64,000 nt of DNA from Loktanella sp. PT4BL (GCF_003201935.1 NZ_QJJL01000003.1:62001-126000), one strand, 5' to 3'; positions 19,322 to 27,676 are shown, counted from the stretch's first letter. Numbers and translations are program-made. Notes: generated from the letters alone by a model not told the origin.

Positions 19322-20629
19322 ATGAAACTGACGAAATATCTTTCAGTTGGCGCAGCCTTGACGCTGCTTCCGACTTTCGCGCTGGCGCAGGATGCCGCGC
19401 CGAGCTTTGATGAGATCGGCCCGTACATCATGACCACATTGCTGTTCCTTGTGGGCGGCTTTCTGGTGTTCTGGATGGCGGCAGGCTTTGCCATGCTGGA
19501 GGCTGGCCTCGTGCGTTCCAAGAACGTCGCGATGCAGCTGACCAAGAACATCGCGCTCTTCTCGATCGCAGCCATCATGTACTGGCTGGTGGGCTTCAAT
19601 CTGATGTATCCGGGTGATTTCAACGGCTACTTCGCGCTGAACTTTGTACCAACCGTGCTTGAGCCGGTGGGCCTTTCCGCGTCTGACGCCGCTTTGGATT
19701 ACGCATCCGTTGCTTCAGACTTCTTCTTCCAGTTGATGTTCGTTGCGGCGACCGCGTCGATCGTATCGGGTGCATTGGCCGAGCGTATCAAGCTGTGGCC
19801 GTTCCTGATCTTCGTCGTGATCCTGACAGGTCTGATGTACCCGATTTCAGGTTCCTGGCAGTGGGGCGGCGGCTGGTTGTCCGAACTGGGCTTCTCCGAC
19901 TTCGCCGGTTCCACAATCGTACACTCTGTCGGTGGCTGGGCTGCTCTGGCCGGTGCATTGATCCTTGGCCCGCGTCTGGGCAAGTACAAGGACGGCAAAA
20001 CCGTGCCAATGCCGGGTTCCAACCTCGCTCTTGCGACACTGGGTACATTCATCCTATGGCTGGGCTGGTTCGGCTTTAACGGTGGTTCGCAGTTGGCTGC
20101 GGGTACTGTTGGCGACATCACAGACGTTGGCCGCATCTTTGCGAACACCAACATGGCGGCTTCCGCCGGTGCGGTGACTGCGCTGATCCTGACGCAGATC
20201 CTGTACAAGAAGGTCGACCTCACGATGGTTCTGAACGGCGCGCTTGCCGGTCTGGTCTCCATCACAGCCGAGCCTCTGGCACCATCGCTCTTCGGTGCTT
20301 TGCTGACCGGTGCTGTTGGTGGTGTGATTGTGGTCTTCACTGTGCCAATGCTCGACAAGTTCAAGATCGATGACGTTGTCGGTGCGATCCCTGTCCACCT
20401 CTTCGCAGGTATCTGGGGTACGCTGGCTGTTGCCTTCTACACAGGTAACTGGGGTGCGCAGATCACAGGTATCATCGCCTACGGTGTCTTCACCTTCGTC
20501 ATCTCGCTGGTCGTATGGACAATCCTCAAAGGGGTCATGGGTATCCGTGTCACCGAAGAGGCCGAGATCAACGGGTTGGACATGGCTGAGCTGGGTATGG
20601 AAGCCTATCCTGACTTCTCGAAAGGCTAA
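19322..20629 (+). CDS. amtB: Ammonium transporter
   Basis: 435 residues from ATG 19322, which gives a cleavable signal peptide (LTLLPTFALAQD) as in E. coli AmtB. About eleven membrane helices follow. The two pore histidines are seen in TIVHSVGGWAAL and AIPVHLFAGIWGTL, and the Amt signature DFAGSTIVH is present. It conducts ammonium/ammonia inward; GlnK encoded 22 bases upstream should bind its cytoplasmic face. A strong terminator follows, so glnK-amtB is a closed two-gene operon. Confidence 0.97.
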   Translation: MKLTKYLSVGAALTLLPTFALAQDAAPSFDEIGPYIMTTLLFLVGGFLVFWMAAGFAMLEAGLVRSKNVAMQLTKNIALFSIAAIMYWLVGFNLMYPGDFNGYFALNFVPTVLEPVGLSASDAALDYASVASDFFFQLMFVAATASIVSGALAERIKLWPFLIFVVILTGLMYPISGSWQWGGGWLSELGFSDFAGSTIVHSVGGWAALAGALILGPRLGKYKDGKTVPMPGSNLALATLGTFILWLGWFGFNGGSQLAAGTVGDITDVGRIFANTNMAASAGAVTALILTQILYKKVDLTMVLNGALAGLVSITAEPLAPSLFGALLTGAVGGVIVVFTVPMLDKFKIDDVVGAIPVHLFAGIWGTLAVAFYTGNWGAQITGIIAYGVFTFVISLVVWTILKGVMGIRVTEEAEINGLDMAELGMEAYPDFSKG

Positions 20630-20651
20630 TGCCCTCCCATTAGCTTTCCAG

Positions 20652-20680
20652 AGCCCGGGCGTTCGCGCCCGGGCTTTTTT
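20652..20680 (+). terminator. Rho-independent terminator of glnK-amtB
   Basis: Perfect 10-bp stem AGCCCGGGCG / CGCCCGGGCT with a TTCG tetraloop and a run of six T, 22 bases after the amtB stop. Confidence 0.93.
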
Positions 20681-20688
20681 GTTGGGGC

Positions 20689-20713
20689 GGTGGATATCCT
20701 ATCCACCTTACGG
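20689..20713. repeat. Short palindromic repeat, copy 1
   Basis: GGTGGAT-atcct-ATCCACC followed by TTACGG. The same core with the same TTACGG flank recurs at 36086-36111, pointing to a dispersed intergenic palindrome family. Confidence 0.6.
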
Positions 20714-20726
20714 AACTGATCCGTCA

Positions 20727-20806
20727 TTTCTTCGAAGAAAGGTATATTTTACGCAAGAAATTGCCATGATTGCCGTTCTAGACGTCCTATTCAGCGATGC
20801 AATTGC
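20727..20806. promoter_or_regulatory. Cluster of palindromes upstream of dgcN
   Basis: Three dyads lie in the 235-base gap before dgcN: TTTCTTCGAAGAAA (20727-20740, perfect), GCAA-gaaa-TTGC (20753-20764) and GCAATTGC (20799-20806). The last two resemble operators of Lrp/AsnC-type regulators, but no regulator gene adjoins. No good -35/-10 pair was found. Confidence 0.35.
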
Positions 20807-20864
20807 GCTGTGATGCGCGATATCTTCCACACAACACGAAACCCCAGTTATCCGGAGCCTTTCC

Positions 20865-21866
20865 ATGATCCAGACCCCCTATCTTTTGTTCCTCGGCGAT
20901 GCCCCAGATCAATTGGCCGCGAAAGTGGCCCAAGGGATCAAGGACTGGCGTCCCGAGAACGCCCTTGGCCAACTCCGGATGCCCGGTTGCGGGGCGGATC
21001 TCGGGATCCCCGATATGACTTTGGAGGAAGCTCAGGCGGCCGGTGTCAAAACCTTGGTGATCGGCGTGGCCAACCGTGGTGGCTATATCTCCAAGGCCTG
21101 GAAAGAGGTTTTGGTGACCGCACTGCGCATGGGGTTTGATATTGCGTCGGGCCTGCATAACCTGCTGCGGGATGAGGACGAGTTGATGGCTGCGGCCCGT
21201 GTGAGCGGCCGGACGCTCTTTGATGTGCGTATTCCGTCCGTCGCCTATCCGATTGCGAACGGCAAGAAACGTACCGGCAAGCGCTGCCTTGCGATTGGCA
21301 CGGATTGTTCGGTCGGCAAAATGTATACCGGCCTTGCGATGGATGCCGAGATGCAAAAGCGTGGCATGAAATCCACCTTCCGCCCTACAGGGCAGACGGG
21401 CATCCTGATTACCGGCGGGGGCGTGCCGCTGGATGCTGTGATTGCGGATTTCATGGCGGGTGCTGTGGAATATCTGACCCCTGACAATGATCCCGATCAT
21501 TGGGACCACATTGAAGGGCAGGGCAGCCTGTTCCATGTCTCATACTCAGGTGTGACAATGGCCCTGATCCACGGCGGCCAGCCCGATGCCCTGGTGCTTG
21601 CCCATGAGCCCACCCGCACCCACATGCGCGGGTTGCCGGATTACGCCTTGCCCAGCCTTGAAACCCTACGCGACACCGCGCTGCCCATCGCGCGCGTGGC
21701 AAACCCCGCCTGTCAGATTGTGGGCGTGTCGATTAACACCCAGCACCTGTCCGAGGATGAGGCGCTTTCCTACATGGCCGAGGTCGAAAAGCGCATGGGT
21801 CTGCCGACCGTTGACACCTACCGGCAGGGGGCTGCCCGCTTGGTGGATGCGCTGGCAGAACTTTGA
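20865..21866 (+). CDS. dgcN: D-glutamate N-acetyltransferase-like protein, DUF1611 (DgcN)
   Basis: 333 residues. DUF1611 proteins have an N-terminal Rossmann-like part and a P-loop-type core; here GTDCSVGK is at residues 145-152. DgcN was described as acetylating D-glutamate to N-acetyl-D-glutamate, the first step of a D-glutamate catabolic route with DgcA. The assignment rests on the family plus the adjacent dgcA homologue 42 bases downstream. Start ATG 20865 has CGGAG upstream. In other genomes DUF1611 proteins are linked to dipeptide epimerases, so a peptide-related substrate remains possible. Confidence 0.82.
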   Translation: MIQTPYLLFLGDAPDQLAAKVAQGIKDWRPENALGQLRMPGCGADLGIPDMTLEEAQAAGVKTLVIGVANRGGYISKAWKEVLVTALRMGFDIASGLHNLLRDEDELMAAARVSGRTLFDVRIPSVAYPIANGKKRTGKRCLAIGTDCSVGKMYTGLAMDAEMQKRGMKSTFRPTGQTGILITGGGVPLDAVIADFMAGAVEYLTPDNDPDHWDHIEGQGSLFHVSYSGVTMALIHGGQPDALVLAHEPTRTHMRGLPDYALPSLETLRDTALPIARVANPACQIVGVSINTQHLSEDEALSYMAEVEKRMGLPTVDTYRQGAARLVDALAEL

Positions 21867-21908
21867 TGCCTCCGGCGGGAGTATTTTGGGCAAGATGATG
21901 AGGGTATC

Positions 21909-22868
21909 ATGAAAGTCAGTGTGACGCGCGATGTGTTCCAACTGGCGGAGGTCTTTACGATCAGTCGTGGGTCACGGACCGAGGCACAGGTCCTGACGGT
22001 TTCGGTTGAAGGTGATGGCGCGCGCGGCATGGGTGAATGCGTTCCTTATGCGCGCTATGGCGAAACGCTGGAAAGTGTGACCGCACAGATTGAGGGTTTC
22101 ACGGGTGCTTGGCCCGATTTGCCTGATGCCTTGCCTGCGGGGGCTGCGCGCAACGCGCTTGATTGCGCGTTCTGGGATCATGCGGCAAAGCGTGCGGGCA
22201 AGCGGGTCTGGGACCTGTTGGGTGTGCCCGTGCCAAGCCCGGAGATAACGGCCTATACCCTTTCGCTTGACACGCCCGAGGCGATGGAACGGCAAGCTGC
22301 CAAACACGCGGCCCGCCCCTTGCTTAAAATCAAGCTTGGCACGCCGGACGATATGGCGCGTCTTGAAGCGGTCCGCCGGGGGGCGCCGGATGCGGATATT
22401 ATCGTTGACGCGAACGAGGGCTGGACGGCGGAGGTCTATGCCGATCTCGCGCCGCATCTGATCCGCCTTGGCGTGAAAATGGTGGAACAACCGTTGCCTG
22501 CAGGGGCGGATGACATGTTGGCTGAAATCGCACGCCCCTTGCCCGTTTGCGCCGATGAAAGCTGCCATGACCGTGCCAGCCTGCCTGCGCTGCGGGGCAA
22601 ATACGACATGGTGAATATCAAGCTGGATAAAACCGGAGGCCTGACCGAGGCGCTGGCGCTGAAACGCCAGGCACAGGCCGAGGGCTATGAGGTGATGGTT
22701 GGCTGCATGGTCGGATCGTCACTTGCGATGGCGCCCGCCACGATCCTTGCGCAGGGTGTGGCATTCACCGACCTTGACGGGCCGCTGTTATTGGCCGAAG
22801 ACCGTGATGAACCTTTGAAATTCGATCACTTGGGCGTGCACCCGCCCGCCACAGCACTTTGGGGATGA
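21909..22868 (+). CDS. dgcA: Enolase-superfamily racemase/epimerase (DgcA, N-acetyl-D-glutamate racemase-like)
   Basis: 319 residues. The muconate-lactonizing subgroup pattern is complete: KxK at Lys140-Lys142 (LKIKLG), metal ligands Asp167 (DANEGW), Glu193 (VEQPLP) and Asp216 (ADES), and the opposite-face base Lys238 (NIKLDKTGG). Two lysines on opposite faces fit a 1,1-proton-transfer racemase/epimerase. Family members are annotated as L-Ala-D/L-Glu dipeptide epimerases, or as DgcA when next to dgcN. It should turn N-acetyl-D-Glu into the L form. The stop overlaps the start region of the aminotransferase gene. Confidence 0.85.
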   Translation: MKVSVTRDVFQLAEVFTISRGSRTEAQVLTVSVEGDGARGMGECVPYARYGETLESVTAQIEGFTGAWPDLPDALPAGAARNALDCAFWDHAAKRAGKRVWDLLGVPVPSPEITAYTLSLDTPEAMERQAAKHAARPLLKIKLGTPDDMARLEAVRRGAPDADIIVDANEGWTAEVYADLAPHLIRLGVKMVEQPLPAGADDMLAEIARPLPVCADESCHDRASLPALRGKYDMVNIKLDKTGGLTEALALKRQAQAEGYEVMVGCMVGSSLAMAPATILAQGVAFTDLDGPLLLAEDRDEPLKFDHLGVHPPATALWG

Positions 22869-22870
22869 CC

Positions 22871-23731
22871 ATGCGGACAGTCTATGTCAACGGCACGTAT
22901 CTGCCGGAAAACGAAGCGAAAGTCTCGATCTTTGATCGCGGATTTCTGATGGCGGACGGGGTGTATGAAGTCACCTCGGTGCTGGACGGCAAGCTGATCG
23001 ATTTCGCAGGCCATGCCAAGCGGCTGGAACGGTCACTGAACGAGCTAGATATGCCGCACCCCGAGGTTCTGCCGCATCTTCTGGAGGTCCACCGCGAGTT
23101 GGTGCGCCTGAACGGCATTGAAGAGGGTATGATTTATCTGCAGATCACCCGTGGTGCCCCTGAAGACCGCGATTTTGTCTTCCCCGATCCGGAGACTACA
23201 AAGCCAACGGTGGTGCTGTTCACCCAGAACAAACCCGGTCTGGCCAATAGCCCTGCGGCGAAAAAAGGCATCAAGGTCATCTCGATCGAAGACCAGCGCT
23301 GGGCACGCCGCGACATCAAAACCGTGCAACTGCTGTTCCCGTCGATGGGCAAGATGATGGCCAAGGCCGCCGGTGTCGATGATGCGTGGATGGTCGAGGA
23401 CGGGGCCGTGACCGAAGGTACCTCGAATAACGCCTATATCATCAAGAACAACACGATCATCACCCGGCATCTGGGCAATGAAATCCTGCACGGGATCACG
23501 CGTGCTGCCGTGCTACGCTTTGCGCGTGAGGCACAGATGAAGGTCGAGGAACGCAGCTTTACGATTGCCGAAGCGCAGGACGCGGATGAGGCGTTTATCA
23601 CATCCGCCAGCACCTTTGTGATGCCTGTGGTCGAGGTGGATGGCGTACCCGTCGGGTCCGGTACACCGGGACCTGTGGCGACGCGGTTGCGCGAGATTTA
23701 TCTTGAGGAAAGCCGTAAGGTGGCTGTGTAG
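22871..23731 (+). CDS. Class IV aminotransferase, D-amino-acid transaminase type
   Basis: 286 residues from ATG 22871, with GGGG 6 bases upstream; ATG 22865 would overlap the dgcA stop. The fold-type IV PLP enzyme pattern is clear: FDRGFLMADGVYEVT, catalytic Lys150 in RRDIKTVQLL, and the phosphate-binding VTEGTSNNAYI. These features match D-alanine aminotransferases more than branched-chain ones. It would exchange amino groups between D-amino acids and 2-oxo acids, linking D-alanine and D-glutamate pools. With dgcN and dgcA it forms a compact D-amino-acid module. Confidence 0.88.
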   Translation: MRTVYVNGTYLPENEAKVSIFDRGFLMADGVYEVTSVLDGKLIDFAGHAKRLERSLNELDMPHPEVLPHLLEVHRELVRLNGIEEGMIYLQITRGAPEDRDFVFPDPETTKPTVVLFTQNKPGLANSPAAKKGIKVISIEDQRWARRDIKTVQLLFPSMGKMMAKAAGVDDAWMVEDGAVTEGTSNNAYIIKNNTIITRHLGNEILHGITRAAVLRFAREAQMKVEERSFTIAEAQDADEAFITSASTFVMPVVEVDGVPVGSGTPGPVATRLREIYLEESRKVAV

Positions 23732-23766
23732 TTCCGGCCAGATCGGGGCCGAATGCGGGCCACTGC

Positions 23767-23898
23767 CTAAAGCATCTTTGCAACGAATAAAATCGCCAGG
23801 GTCATGATCGGCAAAAGGATCAGTCCGGAAGTCATCAGGCACCCGCGCGGGAGTTCGAATCCTTGCACGTTGCCGGATGTCTGTTTGTGCTTTGGCAT
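23767..23898 (-). CDS. Very small membrane protein
   Basis: 43 residues from ATG 23898, with AGAGA 5 bases upstream: a polar N terminus (MPKHKQTSGNVQGFELPRG) and one C-terminal membrane helix (LMTSGLILLPIMTLAILFVA). It is at the end of the leftward nfgA-DUF1244-terB group. No family is recognised. It is retained because it has a ribosome-binding site and a clean helix and fills a gene gap; it may still be spurious. Confidence 0.45.
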   Translation of the reverse strand: MPKHKQTSGNVQGFELPRGCLMTSGLILLPIMTLAILFVAKML

Positions 23899-24004
23899 AT
23901 CTATCTCTTGCATGTGCCTGCTTCTTTCTGTGTGGTCTCGCCGGGCATGAACATGCCACAAATGGCATGGCTAAAAAAGAAGCGCGTCACAGGCAGGGCG
24001 CGGC

Positions 24005-24451
24005 CTACGCCCCTGCCTGCGCTTGTGCCTGCAACTCTTTCGCGCGCTCGGGGCCTACGCCAAACACGGCTTCGATCTGGTGCAGCACCTCGTCTTCTTC
24101 TGCGTGCATGATCCCGTCAGCATAGACAACCTGCCAAAGCGCCAGCAGCGTCGCTTCCTTTTCCGTGGTACCGATAGCGGTCTCTAGGATTGCAGCAATA
24201 TCCGTGGTCTGTGGGATTTTGCGTTCCAAAAGTTCGCATTCCGCACGCATTTTGGCGGCGGCGACCGGATTGATGCCGTGACGCTGGGCCAGAATCTTGT
24301 CGATCATCGCGATTTCTTCGACCAGATAGGTGTGATCTGCCTTTGCCGCACGCACCAGTAACGCGCCCATAGCGTGGCTTGCGTCGGCCTCGGGCAACGG
24401 CGTGTGATAGCCGGTGGGATTGCCAAAGAATGCGGTGAGGCGTTCAAGCAT
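24005..24451 (-). CDS. TerB family (tellurite resistance-like) protein
   Basis: 148 residues, all-helical, cytoplasmic. TerB-domain features are visible: conserved acidic positions in the two symmetrical halves (KADHTYLVEEIAMIDKILAQ and YADGIMHAEEDEVLHQIEAV). TerB proteins bind divalent metal in an acidic helical bundle; tellurite resistance as such is only shown for ter operons, and no terC/D/Z genes are here. It follows the DUF1244 gene by 9 bases, so it shares its transcript. Confidence 0.8.
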   Translation of the reverse strand: MLERLTAFFGNPTGYHTPLPEADASHAMGALLVRAAKADHTYLVEEIAMIDKILAQRHGINPVAAAKMRAECELLERKIPQTTDIAAILETAIGTTEKEATLLALWQVVYADGIMHAEEDEVLHQIEAVFGVGPERAKELQAQAQAGA

Positions 24452-24460
24452 GATGGGCTC

Positions 24461-24754
24461 CTATCCGTGGCTGTCCTTGAAGGCTTCTTTGGCCTCGGCG
24501 CTTGCTTCGGTCTGATAGTTTGCTTTCCACTCGGCCATCGTCATCCCGTAGAATGCTTCGCGGCCTTCGTCCTTGGTCATGGGGATTCCGCGTTCGTTGG
24601 CGGCTTCCTGATACCAGCGCGCCAGACAATTCCTGCAGAAACCTGCCAAATTCATCATGTCGATGTTTTGCGCGTCGGTGCGGTCTTCCATCAGGTGCTT
24701 TTGCAACCTGCGAAAGGCGGCAGCTTCGATCTCGATACGGGTCTGGTCGTCCAT
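24461..24754 (-). CDS. DUF1244 family protein
   Basis: 97 residues, the full length of this small proteobacterial family. It is helical with conserved cysteines in LAGFCRNCLARWYQEAA and the stretch AFYGMTMAEWKANYQ. A structure of a homologue is known but no function. It sits 12 bases after the N-formylglutamate amidohydrolase gene, an association common in alphaproteobacteria. Confidence 0.9.
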   Translation of the reverse strand: MDDQTRIEIEAAAFRRLQKHLMEDRTDAQNIDMMNLAGFCRNCLARWYQEAANERGIPMTKDEGREAFYGMTMAEWKANYQTEASAEAKEAFKDSHG

Positions 24755-24766
24755 GGTCTTGTCCTC

Positions 24767-25504
24767 TCACAGGCCTGATTGAGCCAATACTTGTGTTAAT
24801 ATAGGGGCCAGCCGGTTTGCCCAAAGGGTTTGTCCCGCTTCATCCGCGATCAGGTCCTGACGTAGCTCAATCAACACATTCGGGCGGCCATGCTGCAAGG
24901 CATGCCTGTCTACGGCATCTCCGGGCAGGTGGCCAGCATAGGGTTGGTTGTCGCCAGTACACCACCCTGCCGCGCGGCAGGCAGCCATGAAGGGCGTCGC
25001 AAGCCGTGCGTCATCGGCATAAAGCACGCCAATCTCCCAAGGGCGCGGATGCCGCCCTTGCAAGCGCGGCGTGAAACTATGTACGGCACAGATCACCGGA
25101 TTATCCATCTTGTTGGCCAAGTCCGCATAGGCGGCATGATAAGGCCGATAGAGCCGCTGCAGGCGTTCTTCTTTTTCGGCGTCATCGGCGTTGCGGTTGC
25201 CCGGAATAATCGTGCCATCATAGAGGCGCATCATGATCGTGGGATCGTCCTCGCCGCGGTTCGGGTCACAGACCAGTCGCGAAAAGCGTGACAGAATGGC
25301 GGGGCTGTCCAAAGCTTCAGCCAATTTGCGTGTCACACCTGCCGCGCCGATATCATAGGCGATATGGCGCTGCATATCTGCCTCAGGCAGGCCCAGATCG
25401 CCACCATGCACCCAATCGGGGAGGGTATTTGTGGCGTGATCGCAGGCAATTAGCCAGCGCCCGGGGCGGTTCTCACCAATGATTTCGTAAGGGTCATGTG
25501 TCAT
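24767..25504 (-). CDS. N-formylglutamate amidohydrolase family protein
   Basis: 245 residues. Family motifs: LIACDHATNTLP near the N terminus (metal-binding Asp/His), SRLVCDPNR, a catalytic-type Glu within the PWEIGVLY segment, and AVHSFTP. The family hydrolyses N-formyl-L-glutamate to formate and glutamate in histidine degradation. No hut genes are in the window, so another N-acyl amino acid substrate is possible. It is divergent from pyk, with 117 bases between them. Confidence 0.88.
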   Translation of the reverse strand: MTHDPYEIIGENRPGRWLIACDHATNTLPDWVHGGDLGLPEADMQRHIAYDIGAAGVTRKLAEALDSPAILSRFSRLVCDPNRGEDDPTIMMRLYDGTIIPGNRNADDAEKEERLQRLYRPYHAAYADLANKMDNPVICAVHSFTPRLQGRHPRPWEIGVLYADDARLATPFMAACRAAGWCTGDNQPYAGHLPGDAVDRHALQHGRPNVLIELRQDLIADEAGQTLWANRLAPILTQVLAQSGL

Positions 25505-25583
25505 AGCGGTGTCATTCCTTTGACACAGGATTTAGGCTAGTTGAAGCAGGAATGGAATTGCGCAATAAGGGCGCAACCCAATC

Positions 25584-25597
25584 TGTTACCGCTAACG
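25584..25597. promoter_or_regulatory. GntR/CceR-type (LacI family) operator candidate upstream of pyk
   Basis: TGTTACCGCTAACG, a near-palindrome 25 bases before the pyk ATG. From memory, sugar-responsive LacI-family regulators of alphaproteobacteria (CceR/PckR) and gamma GntR bind TGTTA-nCGn-TAACA-like sites; 13 of 14 positions fit that pattern. A site this close to the start would act by repression. Confidence 0.5.
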
Positions 25598-25621
25598 GTA
25601 GCGATGTACGAAGGAATGACT

Positions 25622-27067
25622 ATGAGACGCCACCGCAATGTGAAAATCGTCGCAACACTTGGCCCCGCTTCCAATGATTACGAGATGATCCGCGCCCTGC
25701 ACGAGGCCGGTGCCGATGTGTTCCGCCTGAATATGTCACACGGGGATCATGAAGAGATCAGAGCACGCCACGCGATTATCCGGCAGGTGGAAAAGGACCT
25801 CGACAGCCCGATTTCAATTCTTGCGGATTTGCAGGGGCCGAAACTGCGGGTTGGTGTGTTCGCCAATGGCGAAGAAGAACTGGTGCCGGGTGCGGGTTTC
25901 CGCCTTGATCTGGATGATGCCGAAGGTGATGCAACGCGGGTCAAGCTGCCCCACAAAGAGATTTTCGACGCGCTTGAACCGGGCGCGCATCTGCTGGTCA
26001 ACGACGGTAAGATCAAACTGCGGGTCAAGGATTGCGGCGCCACTTTCGCCAATTGCGAAGTGATCGTGGGTGGCACCATTTCCAACCGCAAAGGCGTGAA
26101 CGTGCCTGACGTGATTCTGCCGCTGGCAGCGCTGTCGGAAAAAGACCGCAAAGATCTGGAATTCGTGTGTGAGCTTGGCGTGGACTGGCTGGCACTCTCG
26201 TTCGTTCAGCGCCCCGCAGACGTGGAAGAGGCGCGCGAGCTGGCCAAAGGCCGTGCGGCGATCCTGTCGAAAATCGAAAAGCCCAACGCGGTGAAGGTTT
26301 TTGACAGCATTCTGGCGGTCTCTGACGGGATCATGGTCGCACGTGGCGATCTGGGTGTTGAACTGCCGGTGCAGAACGTGCCACCGATCCAGAAGCAGCT
26401 GGTGCGCAAATGCCGTGCGGCTGCCAAGCCCGTCATCGTGGCGACGCAGATGCTCGAATCCATGATCGACAGCCCGATGCCGACCCGCGCAGAGGTGTCT
26501 GACGTGGCTACCGCGATCTATGAAGGCGCGGACGCGATCATGTTGTCGGCGGAATCCGCTGCGGGTTCTTACCCGATCGAAGCCGTCACCACGATGAGCA
26601 ACGTCGCAGCCGAGGTCGAAGCTGACCCGACCTACACCGAAATCATTGAGGCGTCGCGCAAATCCGAAGGCAAGACAGTGGCTGACGGGATCGTGTCCGC
26701 GGCCCGAGAGATTGCTGAGACAACCGATGTCAAAGCGATCTGCTGTTTCTCGCAATCAGGGCGCACAGCGCTTCTGGTGTCGCGCGAACGCCCGCGTGTG
26801 CCCATCATTGCGCTGACCAATCACATCACAACCGCGCGGCGGCTTTGCTTGTCGTGGGGCACGAACTGTGTGCTCTCCGGCCATGTGGACCGGTTTAAGG
26901 ACGCGGTGATTGCCGCGGTCCGTGCCGCAAAGGCCCAGAACCTTGCGGGTGAGGACGATATGATCGTCGTCACCGCAGGTGTGCCCTTCAATACCCCTGG
27001 GTCTACAAATATCCTGCGCGTTGCCCCTTGTGCTGAGCGTTTGATTTACGCAGTAGAACAAGAGTAA
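25622..27067 (+). CDS. pyk: Pyruvate kinase
   Basis: 481 residues. It converts phosphoenolpyruvate and ADP to pyruvate and ATP. The N terminus RRHRNVKIVATLGPAS, the active-site helix region ILSKIEKPNAVK with the catalytic lysine, the metal site MVARGDLGVELP and ATQMLESM are all present. ATG 25622 is preferred because AAGGA sits 8 bases upstream; ATG 25616 is possible. A putative CceR-type operator overlaps the promoter region, consistent with control by carbon source. Confidence 0.97.
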   Translation: MRRHRNVKIVATLGPASNDYEMIRALHEAGADVFRLNMSHGDHEEIRARHAIIRQVEKDLDSPISILADLQGPKLRVGVFANGEEELVPGAGFRLDLDDAEGDATRVKLPHKEIFDALEPGAHLLVNDGKIKLRVKDCGATFANCEVIVGGTISNRKGVNVPDVILPLAALSEKDRKDLEFVCELGVDWLALSFVQRPADVEEARELAKGRAAILSKIEKPNAVKVFDSILAVSDGIMVARGDLGVELPVQNVPPIQKQLVRKCRAAAKPVIVATQMLESMIDSPMPTRAEVSDVATAIYEGADAIMLSAESAAGSYPIEAVTTMSNVAAEVEADPTYTEIIEASRKSEGKTVADGIVSAAREIAETTDVKAICCFSQSGRTALLVSRERPRVPIIALTNHITTARRLCLSWGTNCVLSGHVDRFKDAVIAAVRAAKAQNLAGEDDMIVVTAGVPFNTPGSTNILRVAPCAERLIYAVEQE

Positions 27068-27095
27068 CATTGCGTATCAATATCGGCAGGGCACC

Positions 27096-27323
27096 ATGGA
27101 TTATGATCTTATCTTTGTGATCGGTTTGACGATGGTCGCCTTTGCAATCCCCTCGGCTGTCAGCGCCTATTCCGATTGGCGCTGGCCCAAAACGGCCCTT
27201 GCCTTGCTGGTGATCGGGGCGGGAAGCATGGCTTATGCTGCCCAGGAAAACCCCGGCGCCTATGCACTGGATACTATTGACGATGTGATCGTCCGTGTCG
27301 TGGCGTCGGTGATCGGCAGCTAA
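27096..27323 (+). CDS. Small membrane protein downstream of pyk
   Basis: 75 residues with two predicted helices (LIFVIGLTMVAFAIPSAV and ALALLVIGAGSMAYAA). It begins 28 bases after pyk on the same strand and ends 152 bases before rpmI. The pattern and position suggest a real gene conserved in the group, but I know no function. Confidence 0.65.
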   Translation: MDYDLIFVIGLTMVAFAIPSAVSAYSDWRWPKTALALLVIGAGSMAYAAQENPGAYALDTIDDVIVRVVASVIGS

Positions 27324-27368
27324 AGCCACGCTTTGCCTTGCACCACAGGCCAAAACGCGAAACACCTC

Positions 27369-27397
27369 TTGCAATAACCCGACCCCTGTCGTATCAG
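27369..27397 (+). promoter_or_regulatory. Putative promoter of rpmI-rplT
   Basis: TTGCAA (27369-27374), 17 bases, TATCAG (27392-27397), about 80 bases before the L35 ATG, leaving a leader of roughly 70 bases. Confidence 0.4.
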
Positions 27398-27475
27398 CCG
27401 CGCCTGAGCCCGCGCGTCCGGCCAAGATGGCATGCCGAGTCGCGCGATTAGACCGAACCTTTGAAGGAGACGGAA

Positions 27476-27676
27476 ATGCCGAAGATGAAAACGAAATCGA
27501 GCTGCAAAAAGCGGTTCAAAGTTACGGCTTCTGGCCGTGTTGTGGCGGGCCAGGCTGGCAAGCGCCACGGCATGATCAAGCGCACGAACAAATTCCTCCG
27601 CAACGCTCGTGGGACAACCACATTGAGCAAGCAAGACGAGGGTATCATCAAGCCGATGATGCCTTACGCACGTTAA
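27476..27676 (+). CDS. rpmI: 50S ribosomal protein L35
   Basis: 66 residues, very basic. It begins [20 protein letters not shown] as in other L35 proteins, and ATG 27476 has GAAGGAG upstream (from about 27461). It is paired with rplT 17 bases downstream. infC is not upstream here, as is usual in alphaproteobacteria where rpmI-rplT often leads to pheS. Confidence 0.97.
   Translation: MPKMKTKSSCKKRFKVTASGRVVAGQAGKRHGMIKRTNKFLRNARGTTTLSKQDEGIIKPMMPYAR

Noticed and set aside
20766..20813. 15-codon frame ahead of dgcN as a leader peptide
   Set aside because: No run of regulatory codons and no attenuator hairpin downstream.
23851..23860. tRNA-like T-loop GTTCGAATCC
   Set aside because: The flanks do not pair as a T-stem and no acceptor or anticodon arm can be built; it lies in the small membrane protein gene.
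24005..24451. Tellurite-resistance operon
   Set aside because: Only a TerB-fold protein is present; terC, terD, terZ or tehB homologues are absent.
25814..26755. 313-residue frame opposite pyk, and similar long frames opposite ilvD (1892-2749), folC (5268-6056) and the ETF-QO gene (45020-46084)
   Set aside because: They are antisense shadows of well-identified genes, rich in His, Arg and Cys, without ribosome-binding sites.
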